DNA of 64,000 nucleotides, from contig CANJKZ010000955.1 in the NCBI GenBank assembly GCA_947471745.1, positions 3,035,501 to 3,099,500 of the forward strand. The letters run 5' to 3'. Below are positions 1 to 9,278 of this stretch, in pieces. The number at the start of each line of letters is the position of its first letter. The first letter of the stretch is position 1. The position numbers were made by a program, and so were the translations under genes. The notes under the pieces were generated by a model. That model was not told where the DNA came from and ran no database searches. It saw only the letters and a list, made by a program, of their open reading frames with translations. The DNA comes from Closterium sp. Naga37s-1. Its lineage: Eukaryota; Streptophyta; Zygnematophyceae; Desmidiales; Closteriaceae.

Positions 1-143
1 GCGTTGTTGTAAGTGAACTCTAGGGTCGGTAACTGTGTGTCCCAGTGGCTGACGTCGTCTTTGCAAGCTGTACGCAGTAACTGTTCAACCACCTGATTGA
101 GTCGCTCTGTCTGTCCGTCAGTCTGGGGGTGTTATGCTGAAGA
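1..143 (-). pseudogene. Ty3 chromovirus integrase fragment (relic I, downstream part)
   Basis: Minus-strand translation matches the Ty3 integrase core around HPQTDGQTERLNQVVEQLL and continues to LPTLEFTYNN. This is the same stretch found in element F near 30,735-30,860. It is the downstream part of the relic whose upstream part lies at 14,019-15,510; copia A sits between them. It is a broken fossil and runs off the left edge of the window. The family is clear from the motif; subfamily membership close to F is inferred from sequence similarity. Confidence 0.85.
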
Positions 144-303
144 TGTTAGAATCTTGGGCGAGGATGATTGGCTAGGAAACAAGGAAGGGTACAAGTAGAA
201 TGTCGAGAGAATTCTGTACCCCCTAAGGCTAAACCCACTATAGCCTAGACAAATGTAAACACATGAACTAAGCCTAGATATAACTAAGCATATATGTTTG
301 ACA
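144..303 (-). repeat. 3' LTR of copia A
   Basis: On the minus strand it begins TGTCAAACAT directly after a polypurine tract and ends TTCTAACA, giving 160 bp. It contains the GGGTACA/TGTACCC inverted repeat (about 187-221) shared by all short-LTR copias here. The flanking sequence on the left returns at once to Ty3 integrase coding, which fixes the boundary. Confidence 0.8.
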
Positions 304-538
304 CACCCCCATAGGCGAAGTGGGGGATAGCCAGAACAAGTAATGGTCACAAGACCAGTCAAGAAAAGCAAAGCAAGCTCAGGGTGGATCACAAAGTCAC
401 CACACAGTCCGAGCACAAGCAAAGGACCACAAGGCCAGTTCACATGCAGAGTTATATACAGAGAACAAACAATACAGTGATCATACCCTAACAAGTGCAA
501 GCATGCAGGTATATAGATAGATCACAGTAGAGGCAGAG
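304..538 (-). other. 3' untranslated region and polypurine tract of copia A
   Basis: On the minus strand, from the end of RNase H to the LTR. The last part is a short inverted repeat, CCCCCA with TGGGGG, separated by about nine bases; the G-rich arm is the polypurine tract abutting the LTR. Most of this stretch is recognisably shared with the same region of copias J, C and D. Confidence 0.7.
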
Positions 539-2149
539 TCAGGCAGTAAGTAAGTGAGGCAAAGTAGGCACAAGGCCTAACACAGTAACAAAGTGCTGAT
601 GGTCACCAGGCGGAAGTGCCTTGGTGAAGACATCAGCAGTGTTGGCCCGAGTGGCCACGTACGCTAGACGAAGCTGACCACGCTGCTGTAACTCTCGAGC
701 AAGGAAGTATCGCAGAGCGATGTGCTTCGTTCTGTGCTCCAGTCTGTGCTCCTCACACAAGGCTATCATTGCCTTGTTGTCTACGTACAGGACTGGAGGC
801 GAACGAGGCTGCTCTCCCAATCCGGTCAGCAAGTAGGTGAGCCAGCGTAGCTCCTGAGCAGCCATGGCTCCGGCGTAGATCTCAGCCTCACAGCTGGAGC
901 TGAGAACTGAAGACGAGCGGGTAGACCGCCAAGAAACCAAGCCGGACCCAAGGCTGAAGGTGTAACCCTGCGACGACCGCTGCGTAGCTGAGTCGTCAAC
1001 CCAGGAGGCGTCTGCGTGACCAGTGAGGACAACAGGACCCCATCCTCCAAGCACAAGCCCCATGCCCGACGTACTGCACAGGTAACGCAGTACCCTCTTC
1101 GCAGCATCCCAGTGCACCTTTCGGTGCCTACCAGGAGCCACGTAGCGAGCCAGAAGGCCGAGAGGGTACGCGAGGTCAGGTTGTGTGCAAGTCATCAGGT
1201 ACATGAGGCAACCCACAAGCTCTGGGTACGGACCACTCGGCTCTACGGACTCGTCCGAAGGTGGAGCTGAGAGCGAGTGGCTGGTAGACAGAGGAGTGAG
1301 CTGTGGCGAGGAGTACTGGAAGCCGAAGCGCTGAAGGACCTGGTGCACCATGTGTGACTGAGTCAGTGTGATGGTGCGCCGTGCTCTGTCCCGGGTGATC
1401 TGCAGGCCAAGGTAGCTGCGCAGTTCACCCAGGTCAGTGCAGGTATGTCTCTTCTGCAGCTCGGACTTCACTAGGGTCAGTGCCTCAGTGTCAGCCGTGG
1501 CAAAGACGAGGTCGTCGACGTACACTAGGACGTAGAAGGGCGGCAGCGAGGTGTCGGTGCGTAGAAACAGCGACGGGTCTGCTGTAGAAGGAACAAACCC
1601 AAGAGCCGCAAGTGTAGTCCTGAGTGTGTCGTGCCACTCGCGAGGCGCCTGGCGGAGACCGTAGACTGGCCGGCGGAGGCTCCACTGGGTACCTGTAGGA
1701 AACGACCCAGTGAAACCAGGTGGTTGGCGCAGCCAGATCTCCTCGTGCAGGCTGCCCTGCAGGAAGGCAATACTGAAGTCCAGGGAGTGTAACTCGTAGT
1801 CACGCTGAGCAGCTACGTGCAGCAACACCCGAAGAGTAGTCATCTTCGGGGTGGGGGAGAAGGTCTGGAAGTAGTCAACCCCCTGTCGCTGACTGAAACC
1901 TCGAGCAACGTAACGCGCCTTGAAGGCAGGCGGAGAACCCGGCGGCCGCTTCACCCTGAAGATCCACATGCCATCGACTATGTTCACCCCAGGTGGGGGA
2001 ACCTCGTCGACGTAAGTGCCAGTGGACTTCCAGGATGCCATCTCGGCATCCATAGCTGCCTGCCACTGAGAGGAGTAAGGACCCGTAATCGCCTCTGCGT
2101 CCGTGCCAAGAGCACACTCACCCGCGATGGACGGAGGGCTGGCAGGCAC
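539..2149 (-). CDS. Copia A reverse transcriptase and RNase H part
   Basis: About 536 residues open on the minus strand. Copia reverse transcriptase signatures in order: MWIFRVKRPPGSPPAFKARY, then SLDFSIAFLQGSLHEEIW, then the catalytic YVDDLVFA (about 1,515-1,530). RNase H follows, with HADASWVDD, SSSCEAEIYAGAMAAQE, YVDNKAMIALCEEH and HRTKHIALRYF, and ends ADVFTKALPPGDHQHF. In life it would copy the element RNA into DNA and remove the RNA strand inside the virus-like particle. It is part of a broken copia polyprotein and is almost identical in layout to the end of copia C. Confidence 0.9.
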   Translation of the reverse strand: MPASPPSIAGECALGTDAEAITGPYSSQWQAAMDAEMASWKSTGTYVDEVPPPGVNIVDGMWIFRVKRPPGSPPAFKARYVARGFSQRQGVDYFQTFSPTPKMTTLRVLLHVAAQRDYELHSLDFSIAFLQGSLHEEIWLRQPPGFTGSFPTGTQWSLRRPVYGLRQAPREWHDTLRTTLAALGFVPSTADPSLFLRTDTSLPPFYVLVYVDDLVFATADTEALTLVKSELQKRHTCTDLGELRSYLGLQITRDRARRTITLTQSHMVHQVLQRFGFQYSSPQLTPLSTSHSLSAPPSDESVEPSGPYPELVGCLMYLMTCTQPDLAYPLGLLARYVAPGRHRKVHWDAAKRVLRYLCSTSGMGLVLGGWGPVVLTGHADASWVDDSATQRSSQGYTFSLGSGLVSWRSTRSSSVLSSSCEAEIYAGAMAAQELRWLTYLLTGLGEQPRSPPVLYVDNKAMIALCEEHRLEHRTKHIALRYFLARELQQRGQLRLAYVATRANTADVFTKALPPGDHQHFVTVLGLVPTLPHLLTA

Positions 2150-3340
2150 AGACTCAGCAACAGAGCAGAGGCGTAGTCGAGACGGCAGGCAGCAGCAAAG
2201 TCAAGTAGCTCAGCAACGAGAGCAAAAGCAGCAGCAGACTCAAAGGACGGGTCAGTGACACCAGTGGCAAGGAGACGAGCGACAGTAGGACTGGCAGCAC
2301 GCGCTCGGTCAGACTCAGGGTCAGGGACCTCAGGAAGAGAGGACTCAGGAGGAGCAGGCAGTGGAACACGCAGTGGAACAGAGGAAGGACGGAGTGCCAT
2401 GGTGTGCGTGCCTGGGACAGGAAGAGGACGCGAACGAGGAGCGCGACGAGCAGTGCGAACAGGGGAGACAGGACGAGAAGCAGGCTCACGACGCTCTGTA
2501 AGACCTCCGGACTGCTCAGTGTAAGAAGAGGGAACAGGCAGTGGGGAGGCTGGCTGTAACGGCGGCTGCGACTGGTCAGGCGGTGGACACAGGAAGGGAG
2601 GAGGAAGACCAGGAGAACACGGGACACCAAGAACCTGCTCAGGCAGGGGAACGAAGTACGGGCGCGGCCGCACAGTGCCTCCAATACCTCCAGCACCAGG
2701 GTCAACAGCTCCAGCTCCTGCAGCTCCAGCGCCTCCTGCGCCAGGGCCTCCAACTCCAGCTACTCCAGCTCCAGCGCCTCCAGCGCCAGCTGCTTCAGGC
2801 TCCGTAGGGTCCCCAACTCCAGTAGTAACAGCAGCACCTCCAGCTCCAGCGCCTCCAGGCTCGCCAGCTCCGGGAGCCACACTCCGTCGGTGTGCGCGCT
2901 GAACAAGCCACTCAAACAGCTGTTGCGAGGACAGTCGCGGTGAAGCCCCAGTAGGACCTCCAGACGAAGCAGCACCCCGAGGCTCAGCACCCCCAGACTC
3001 CGCACCCTCCGTCTCAGCACCCTCAGGCTCCGCACCCTCCGACTCAGCACCCCCAGGCTCAACACCCTCAGGCTCAGCACCCCCAGACCCAGCACCCTCA
3101 GACCCCGCACCCCCCGGCTCCGCACCCCCAGACGCAGCACCCCCAGACGCAGCACCTGGAGCAGCACCTGAGACGACAGCTACCTGGACAGGGAGAGGGT
3201 CTACCTGAGACACTCCCGAGGGAGCAGGACCCTGGGGCGGGAGGGGGTCTACCGGAGGCGGACCGGGAGCAAGAAAAAGCGTCGGGGGCGGGGAAGGGGC
3301 AGAGCGGTAGGGGGAGACCGCAAACGACCACAGAAAATGG
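2150..3340 (-). pseudogene. Copia A integrase-to-RT linker (low complexity)
   Basis: The minus strand encodes a long stretch of GGAxSGGAEPEGA-type repeats, then a proline/serine-rich segment with PGTHTMALRPSSVPLRVPLP and LLDFAAACRLDYAS. The same order is seen in copias C, D and H between integrase and reverse transcriptase. The linker is unusually long and compositionally simple. No enzyme motif is present. It is fossil sequence of a broken element. Confidence 0.75.
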
Positions 3341-3965
3341 GGAGCGGCCGCATGAATCATGGAGGTACGAGCCAATGCGGCGCTCAGCAATCCCATTTTG
3401 CTGAGGGGAGTCCGGAAGCGTGAACGACTGGGTGATGCCCTCCCCACGACAAAAGTCCCGCAAGAGGTCGGAGGAGAACTCACCACCTCTGTCAGAGTGC
3501 AGACGCAGGACAGGAAGGTCCTGGCCGAAACGCGCACGCAGCTGGAGACGGACTGTGCGGATCCAAGGGATCAAGACAACAGAGACTTCACCCTTACTGC
3601 GCAAGGGGAAGACTGTGGTGTATCGCGTGTAGTCGTCAACTACCAGCAGGAAGAAGCGCTCGCGGCCCTGTCCACTGACGTGGGCTGGGCCCCACACGTC
3701 CATGTGGAGGGTCTGCAGGGGAGCAGTCGTCGGGGAAAACGAGGAGGAGTGAGGAGCGGCGCGCTGCCGTCCCTCGACGCAAGGAAGACAGGGCGGGGCA
3801 GGCGAGGGCGGCAGGGGAGGCAGAGACCTGGGGAGACCAGAGACAAGGAGACGGGAGTGCATGCCACGAAGGCGTGGCAGGGAGGGGTGACCCAGGCGGT
3901 GGTGCCAAAGAAGAGTCTGGTGCGACAGGAGGCGACACGAGCAAGCGGCGGCTACCTGACCTGAC
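3341..3965 (-). pseudogene. Copia A integrase region
   Basis: The minus strand encodes the pre-integrase zinc-binding part (LLWHHRLGHPSLPRLRGM followed by CLPCVEGRQ), then the catalytic core with HMDVWGPA, LRLHSDRGGEFSSD and NGIAERRIG, giving the D-D-E triad in its expected order. In a living element integrase would join the cDNA to the chromosome. It is part of a broken copy. Context and motif spacing leave little doubt about the family. Confidence 0.88.
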
Positions 3966-5757
3966 GCGGACACCTGAGCAGACGCAGCGACCTGAGGAGG
4001 CTCGGTAGCCAGTGTGTACAGACTCGACCCTGGCCGACGAGTGAACGTAGCCAGGTGACGCCCCGTCCGCGTGCACGTGCAGATCGACACACGCTGACCT
4101 CGGGAGTGGTGGTAGTGACCATCGCATCCTGAAGGGCAGCGGTACTCACCAAGTTCGTAGAGAACGAGGGGAGGTGAAGACCTGACAGAGAGCCGGACGG
4201 AACCGCCGGACACGGGAGGACAGTGGAGGAACTGGCAACGACCGGGCCCCCAGAGGGATCGGCTAATCTGACCGGAATAGGTGCAGGAAGAGGAGTGAGA
4301 GTGGTGCTGTCACGAAAGAAACAGCGCGAGGCGCCGGAGTCTAACGTGAAGGTGTGTTGGGCCTCAGCAGGTGCAGTACCAGGGGGAGTACCAGACGCAC
4401 TAGCACCTAGAGCAGCAGCGGCTATACCTGGGTCAGGCGGCACACACCAGTAACAGTCACCCTCAGCACTAAAAGACAAAGCATACATGGCAGAGATAAT
4501 AACATGAAAGTCTAGGTCATAGATGGCAACTCCCGACCTAAGCAGCTGCGCTCTGCGAGGGCGCTCGACGTCATCACCAAACTCAGTGCGCCAGGCGTCG
4601 TCAAGGCGGGCAAAGCAGCGGCGCTCAGTGTGAAACCGCCCGCATGTCTTGCCCGCACGGGCACCCGTGCGAATGACATACGGGCAGGTCTCACTACCCT
4701 CGCCCGCCCCACGCTGAAACAACCACTCACGGAGCTGCTGAGGCGTCTGAGTCTCGCTCCGACGCTGCTGCTGCTGGCCCCGACCACCACCAGGGCCTCC
4801 ACGCTGAGGTCCAGACCGACTACCACTGGTCCCACCGCCTCCACTGCCGCCACCCCCTCCGCTGCCTCCACCGCCGCCACCACCTCCACCGCCTCCGCCT
4901 CCTCTACTGCTGCCCCCACTGCCATGCCCACTGCCACCTCCACCACCCCCGCTGCCTCCTCCACTACCCCGGCCACCCTTTCGCTTGCTCTTGCGGCGCT
5001 TCGTACTAGTCGAAGCAGCACCGACGTACTCAGGAACAGAGACGTCTGCAGCAGCAGTAGAGGCGAAGGAGGAGGAAAGGGGGGAGGGGGAGCACCCCTC
5101 AAAGAAAGGTGAGCCCGGGGTGCCACGAGCAGCACCTACAGCAACTGCACTAGTCTCAGCTGCGAGGAGATGCTGCTCGAGGAGGTCAACAGTGAGGGAA
5201 GTGGGGTCGAGGGTGAGGAAGTGGTCCCTGACAGAGCGAAGGGAGTCAGGGAGGCGAGTGACTATGAAGTAGAGGGTGATGAACATGGGGGGCTGGTTCG
5301 TGAGAAGGAAATCAGCAGGAACGGTAGCGCGGTAGCGAGCGTCGCTAGTGCGCAGGTGGGTAACCAGGTCCGCTACTGTGGCAAAAGCCGACAGCTCAGG
5401 GAACAGGTAGGGCAGTAGCAGTCTGCCAAGAGCAGCAGTGGCAGGGGAGGAGTAGCGAGCAACTACAGCGTCGTACAAGGCCTGTGCTGTCCTGTGCGCG
5501 CCAAAGTGAGCACATTCTGTTGCGGGCAGGTGGTTGCGAATGGCCAAGCGGGCAGTAGCGTCACGAGAGAGCCACTGGGAACGAGTCGAAACGTCAGCTG
5601 TGGCGGGAGGGGCTGGAGCGGCACCGGACACGAGGTCAAACAGCGAGACACTGTCCCGACTGTCACTCAGTAGGTACAGTTGCAGATCGTCGTGCCACGT
5701 GTCAAATGCTACAGGCCTACCCTCCGGGTCGAACGGGAGAACTCGAAGCAACGCCAT
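3966..5757 (-). pseudogene. Copia A gag and protease region
   Basis: The minus strand begins with MALLRVLPFDPEGRPVAFDT near 5,757, the same gag start as MASPTVLTFDAEGRAVGFEV in copia C. The gag core is followed by a glycine/serine-rich basic tract (about 4,970-4,790). Next comes an atypical zinc motif spaced C-X13-C-X3-H-X4-C (about 4,690-4,612) in place of the canonical CX2CX4HX4C. Protease is recognised by TFTLDSGASRCFFRD near 4,350-4,310. The open frame continues upstream into the proline-coding leader array, but homology between elements starts at the methionine named here. The element is a fossil. Confidence 0.82.
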
Positions 5758-7263
5758 AGGGGCAGAGGAGCCTGGGGGGCCGCGGGGCCAAACAAGGGGC
5801 CGGTGGGCCCAAGGGGGGGGGCCGAGGGGCCTAGGGGGCCGAGGGGCCAAAGTAGGGGCCGGGGGGGGGGGGGGGGGGGGGCGGGCGCCAATCTCTGAGG
5901 TGGGGCCGAGGGGCCAAACAAGGGGCCTAGGGGGCCGAGGGGCCAAAGTAGGGGCCGGGAGGCCGGGCGCCAGGCTCTGAGGTGGGGCCGAGGGGCCTAG
6001 GGGCCGCGGGGCCAAACAAGGGGCCGGGGGGGCCTTGGGGGGGCCGAGGGGCCTAGGGGGCCGAGGGGCCAAACAAGGGGCCTAGGGGGCCGTGGGGCCA
6101 AAGTAGGGGCCGGGGGGCCGGGCGCCAATCTCTGAGGTGGGGCCGAGGGGCCTAGGGGCCGCGGGGCCAAACAAGGGGCCGGGGGGGACTTGGGGGGGGG
6201 CCGAGGGGCCTAGGGGGCCGAGGGGCCAAACAAGGGGCCTAGGGGGGGGCCGAGGGGCCAAGTAGGGGCCGGGGGGCCGGGCGCCAGGCTCTGAGGTGGG
6301 GCCGAGGGGCCTAGGGGCCGCGGGGCCAAACAAGGGGCCGGGGGGGGCCTAGGGGGGGCCGAGGGGCCTAGGGGGCCGAGGGGCCAAACAAGGGGCCTAG
6401 GGGGGGGCCGAGGGGCCAAGTAGGGGCCGGGGGGCCGGGCGCCAGGCTCTGAGGTGGGGCCGAGGGGCCTAGGGGCCGCGGGGCTAAACAAGGGGCCGGG
6501 GGGGCCTTGGGGGGGCCGAGGGGCCTAGGGGGCCGAGGGGCCAAACAAGGGGCCTAGGGGGGGGCCGAGGGGCCAAGTAGGGGCCGGGGGGCCGGGCGCC
6601 AGGCTCTGAGGTGGGGCCGAGGGGCCTAGGGGCCGCGGGGCCAAACAAGGGGCCGGGGGGGACTTGGGGGGGGGCCGAGGGGCCTAGGGGGCCGAGGGGC
6701 CAAACAAGGGGCCTAGGGGGGGGCCGAGGGGCCAAGTAGGGGCCGGGGGGCCGGGCGCCAGGCTCTGAGGTGGGGCCGAGGGGCCTAGGGGCCGCGGGGC
6801 CAAACAAGGGGCCGGGGGGGCCTAGGGGGGGCCGAGGGGCCTAGGGGGCCGAGGGGCCAAACAAGGGGCCTAGGGGGGGGCCGAGGGGCCAAGTAGGGGC
6901 CGGGGGGCCGGGCGCCAGGCTCTGAGGTGGGGCCGAGGGGCCTAGGGGCCGCGGGGCCAAACAAGGGGCCGGGGGGGCCTTGGGGGGGCCGAGGGGCCTA
7001 GGGGGCCGAGGGGCCAAACAAGGGGCCTAGGGGGGGGCCGAGGGGCCAAGTAGGGGCCGGGGGGCCGGGCGCCAGGCTCTGAGGTGGGGCCGAGGGGCCT
7101 AGGGGCCGCGGGGCCAAACAAGGGGCCGGGGGGGCCTTGGGGGGGCCGAGGGGCCTAGGGGGCCGAGGGGCCAAACAAGGGGCCTAGGGGGGGGCCGAGG
7201 GGCCAAGTAGGGGCCGGGGGGCCGGGCGCCAGGCTCTGAGGTGGGGCCGAGGGGCCTAGGGGC
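5758..7263. repeat. GC-rich tandem array in copia A leader, 157-158-bp higher-order unit
   Basis: The sequence is built from G-run blocks such as GGGGCCTAGGGG and GGGGCCAAACAAGGGG. From about 6,120 the landmark GCGCCAGGCTCTGAGG recurs at roughly 6,281, 6,439, 6,597, 6,755, 6,912, 7,069 and 7,226, giving a period of 157-158 bp. A run of 21 G lies at 5,861-5,881. It lies just upstream of gag on the minus strand, where other copias of this lineage carry different arrays. Strong G-quadruplex potential is inferred from the G runs. Confidence 0.9.
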
Positions 7264-8050
7264 TGTTGGTGCAAGCCTACGGTTTGCATTCGGCTTGTTG
7301 TCCGTGTGCGTGCATGCGTGTATGCATGGAATGGTATGAGGGCATGAAATAATATAAATTTCATGCTTACAATAGTGTGTGAATGATGAGGCATGATTTT
7401 GAATGTGTGTGTCGAGTCAATAGCGAGTTATCGCTAGTCGCGTGTCACGTCGTCGTTTGCGTGTCGTGTGCGGTTTTCTATTTTGTCGTGTGTGGAACGT
7501 TCGGCGTGTCGCAGGTGTGCGCAGCAGACTTCCAAGAACTCAAGGAAGAATTTACCTTGAAGAACCAGAGCCTTGGTTTCAAGAATCAAGTGATTTCGAA
7601 GCTCTCCAAAAGGGTAAACTTTAAGATAGTGAGAATAGTTGCATTACTTTGTTCAGTGTAACATTTCTCTTGGTGTAGGCCCTTGTGGAGAATAGTTTCG
7701 AGACCCTTCGTGGTTGGGGACAGTGTGGCACTGTTCCACATCACTGTACCTCGGCTCTTGGGGTTTGTAGGAGCTGGGAGTCATTCCCAACTCGTAACTC
7801 TTCCTATCTTGTGTTCTAAGACTATAGTGGCTGCCATAGTACCGTTCGTTCAAACCAACGCTGTGTCGTCAAGTCTTTATCAAATCGTGCAATCTAAATT
7901 GCTTATTGTAGACGCTCCAGATCCAATTTGAATCAAGTCATTTTCAGCTGTGAGCAGAACGCTATCAACGTTTGAAGCCGCTGTTCAGAAATCCGTCTGT
8001 GCTCTCTATCTTTCGTTTTAGGCACATTCAAGCCTATTGTGACTATAACA
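7264..8050 (+). repeat. 5' LTR of copia B
   Basis: Begins TGTTGGTGCA and ends ACTATAACA, 787 bp, directly followed by the primer site. It pairs with 12,293-13,090. Confidence 0.95.
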
Positions 8051-8051
8051 A

Positions 8052-9278
8052 GTGGTATCAGAGCCCCTTGGAGCAGTTTCGACAATGGCTGGACCTGAGA
8101 AAAGGGGTGGCAGAGGTGCTGGTGGCAGTGGAGAAGCTCAAGCTCAAGGCCAACTCCGTGATTCAGCCATGGCGCCCATGCAACCAAGTCTTGGCCCACC
8201 TAGGGATGAGCCTAGGGTGTTTGGGCTTGACAAGTTCAACGGTGACAACTTTGCTGAATGGTCCTTCAATATGGAGAACATCTTTGACCACTATGACCTG
8301 CTGGAGGTGATGGAAGGAACGGAGAAGCGCCCCGAGAACGACCCGGAGAAGAGCCCGTGGGTGCGGAAGAGCGCACAAGGCTATCTCCTACTTGGGCAAG
8401 CGTTAGGGAGCAGCCAGATCCGTCACATCAAGCCATTCCAGCGTGAACCAGAGAAGGGACCAAAGGCATGGGCTGCTCTCAAGAGTGTACATGCTCCTGC
8501 AACAGCGGCGGTAGCGGTGGTGTTGGAACGGCAAATGGCGGCACTACGAATTGAAGAAGACGAAGCGGTTGAAGAAGGGGTGGAGAAATTCTTTGACTTG
8601 TTGACGCGGCTTGAGGGAGCTGATTTGAACTACAGTGAGCTCCAAAAGAAGACCAAGTTACTGGCCTTACTCCCAGAGTCATGGTCCTCTCTCATCATCA
8701 ACCTCAATCGTGACTTGCCCCGCCTCTCGCTCGAAGACGTGAAGCGAGCGATCCTTCAAGAGGATTTCCGTCGCCGTGAGTTGGCGAGTGCGGATGGCGC
8801 CGGGGCAGCAAGCATCGGCCGTGGATATGGCCGTGGAAGGGGCAGAGGACGAGGAGGAGGAAGGTTTGGAGGCAGCAACTTCAACGGAGGCCGCGGGAGT
8901 AGCGGATACGGCAATGACAACAAGAACAACGGACGCGGTCGCGGACGGTTCGACGGCGAGTGTCATTTTTGCCACAAGAGCGGACACATGTGGCGCGATT
9001 GCTACAAACTCCCTGATGGATGGACTCCTGCTCAAGGCCAAGAGGGTAGAGGAGCAGGAGGAGGGAGAGGAAGAGGCCGTGGAGGCCGTGGCGGTCGCGG
9101 AGGTGGTGCTGCAAGTATGAAGAGTGCCGGCAACGAGAGCGAGTCGAGGGACGATCGCTTCCCGGGTCAATTCTTCTTCGTGTCCACGCAAGCACCGGCT
9201 GGCCAGAGAATGATGAAAGCTTTGAGGAGCCAGCAGCTTTGGGAAAGGTCACCCTACACTCCCTGGACTATTGGGTGA
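8052..9278 (+). CDS. Copia B gag polyprotein
   Basis: About 408 residues are open; the biological start is probably the methionine at 8,085 (MAGPEKRGG). The part from about residue 60 to 210 (VFGLDKFNGDNFAEWSFNME onwards) is the copia gag fold (UBN2 family). It is followed by an arginine/glycine-rich segment (GRGRGRGGGRFGG) and a canonical zinc knuckle CHFCHKSGHMWRDC near residue 303, then a second RG-rich tail. Gag would form the virus-like particle and bind element RNA. It overlaps the beginning of the pol frame. The canonical CX2CX4HX4C knuckle contrasts with the unusual one in copias A and C. Confidence 0.9.
   Translation: MVSEPLGAVSTMAGPEKRGGRGAGGSGEAQAQGQLRDSAMAPMQPSLGPPRDEPRVFGLDKFNGDNFAEWSFNMENIFDHYDLLEVMEGTEKRPENDPEKSPWVRKSAQGYLLLGQALGSSQIRHIKPFQREPEKGPKAWAALKSVHAPATAAVAVVLERQMAALRIEEDEAVEEGVEKFFDLLTRLEGADLNYSELQKKTKLLALLPESWSSLIINLNRDLPRLSLEDVKRAILQEDFRRRELASADGAGAASIGRGYGRGRGRGRGGGRFGGSNFNGGRGSSGYGNDNKNNGRGRGRFDGECHFCHKSGHMWRDCYKLPDGWTPAQGQEGRGAGGGRGRGRGGRGGRGGGAASMKSAGNESESRDDRFPGQFFFVSTQAPAGQRMMKALRSQQLWERSPYTPWTIG
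8053..8065 (+). other. Primer binding site of copia B
   Basis: TGGTATCAGAGCC lies two bases after the 5' LTR. It is complementary to the 3' end of plant-type initiator tRNA-Met, the usual primer of plant copia elements. Confidence 0.9.

Noticed and set aside
5758-7263. Proline-rich proteins encoded in the GC array
   Set aside because: Several frames on the same strand are open purely because of the repeat composition; homology to sister elements begins only at the gag methionine near 5,757.
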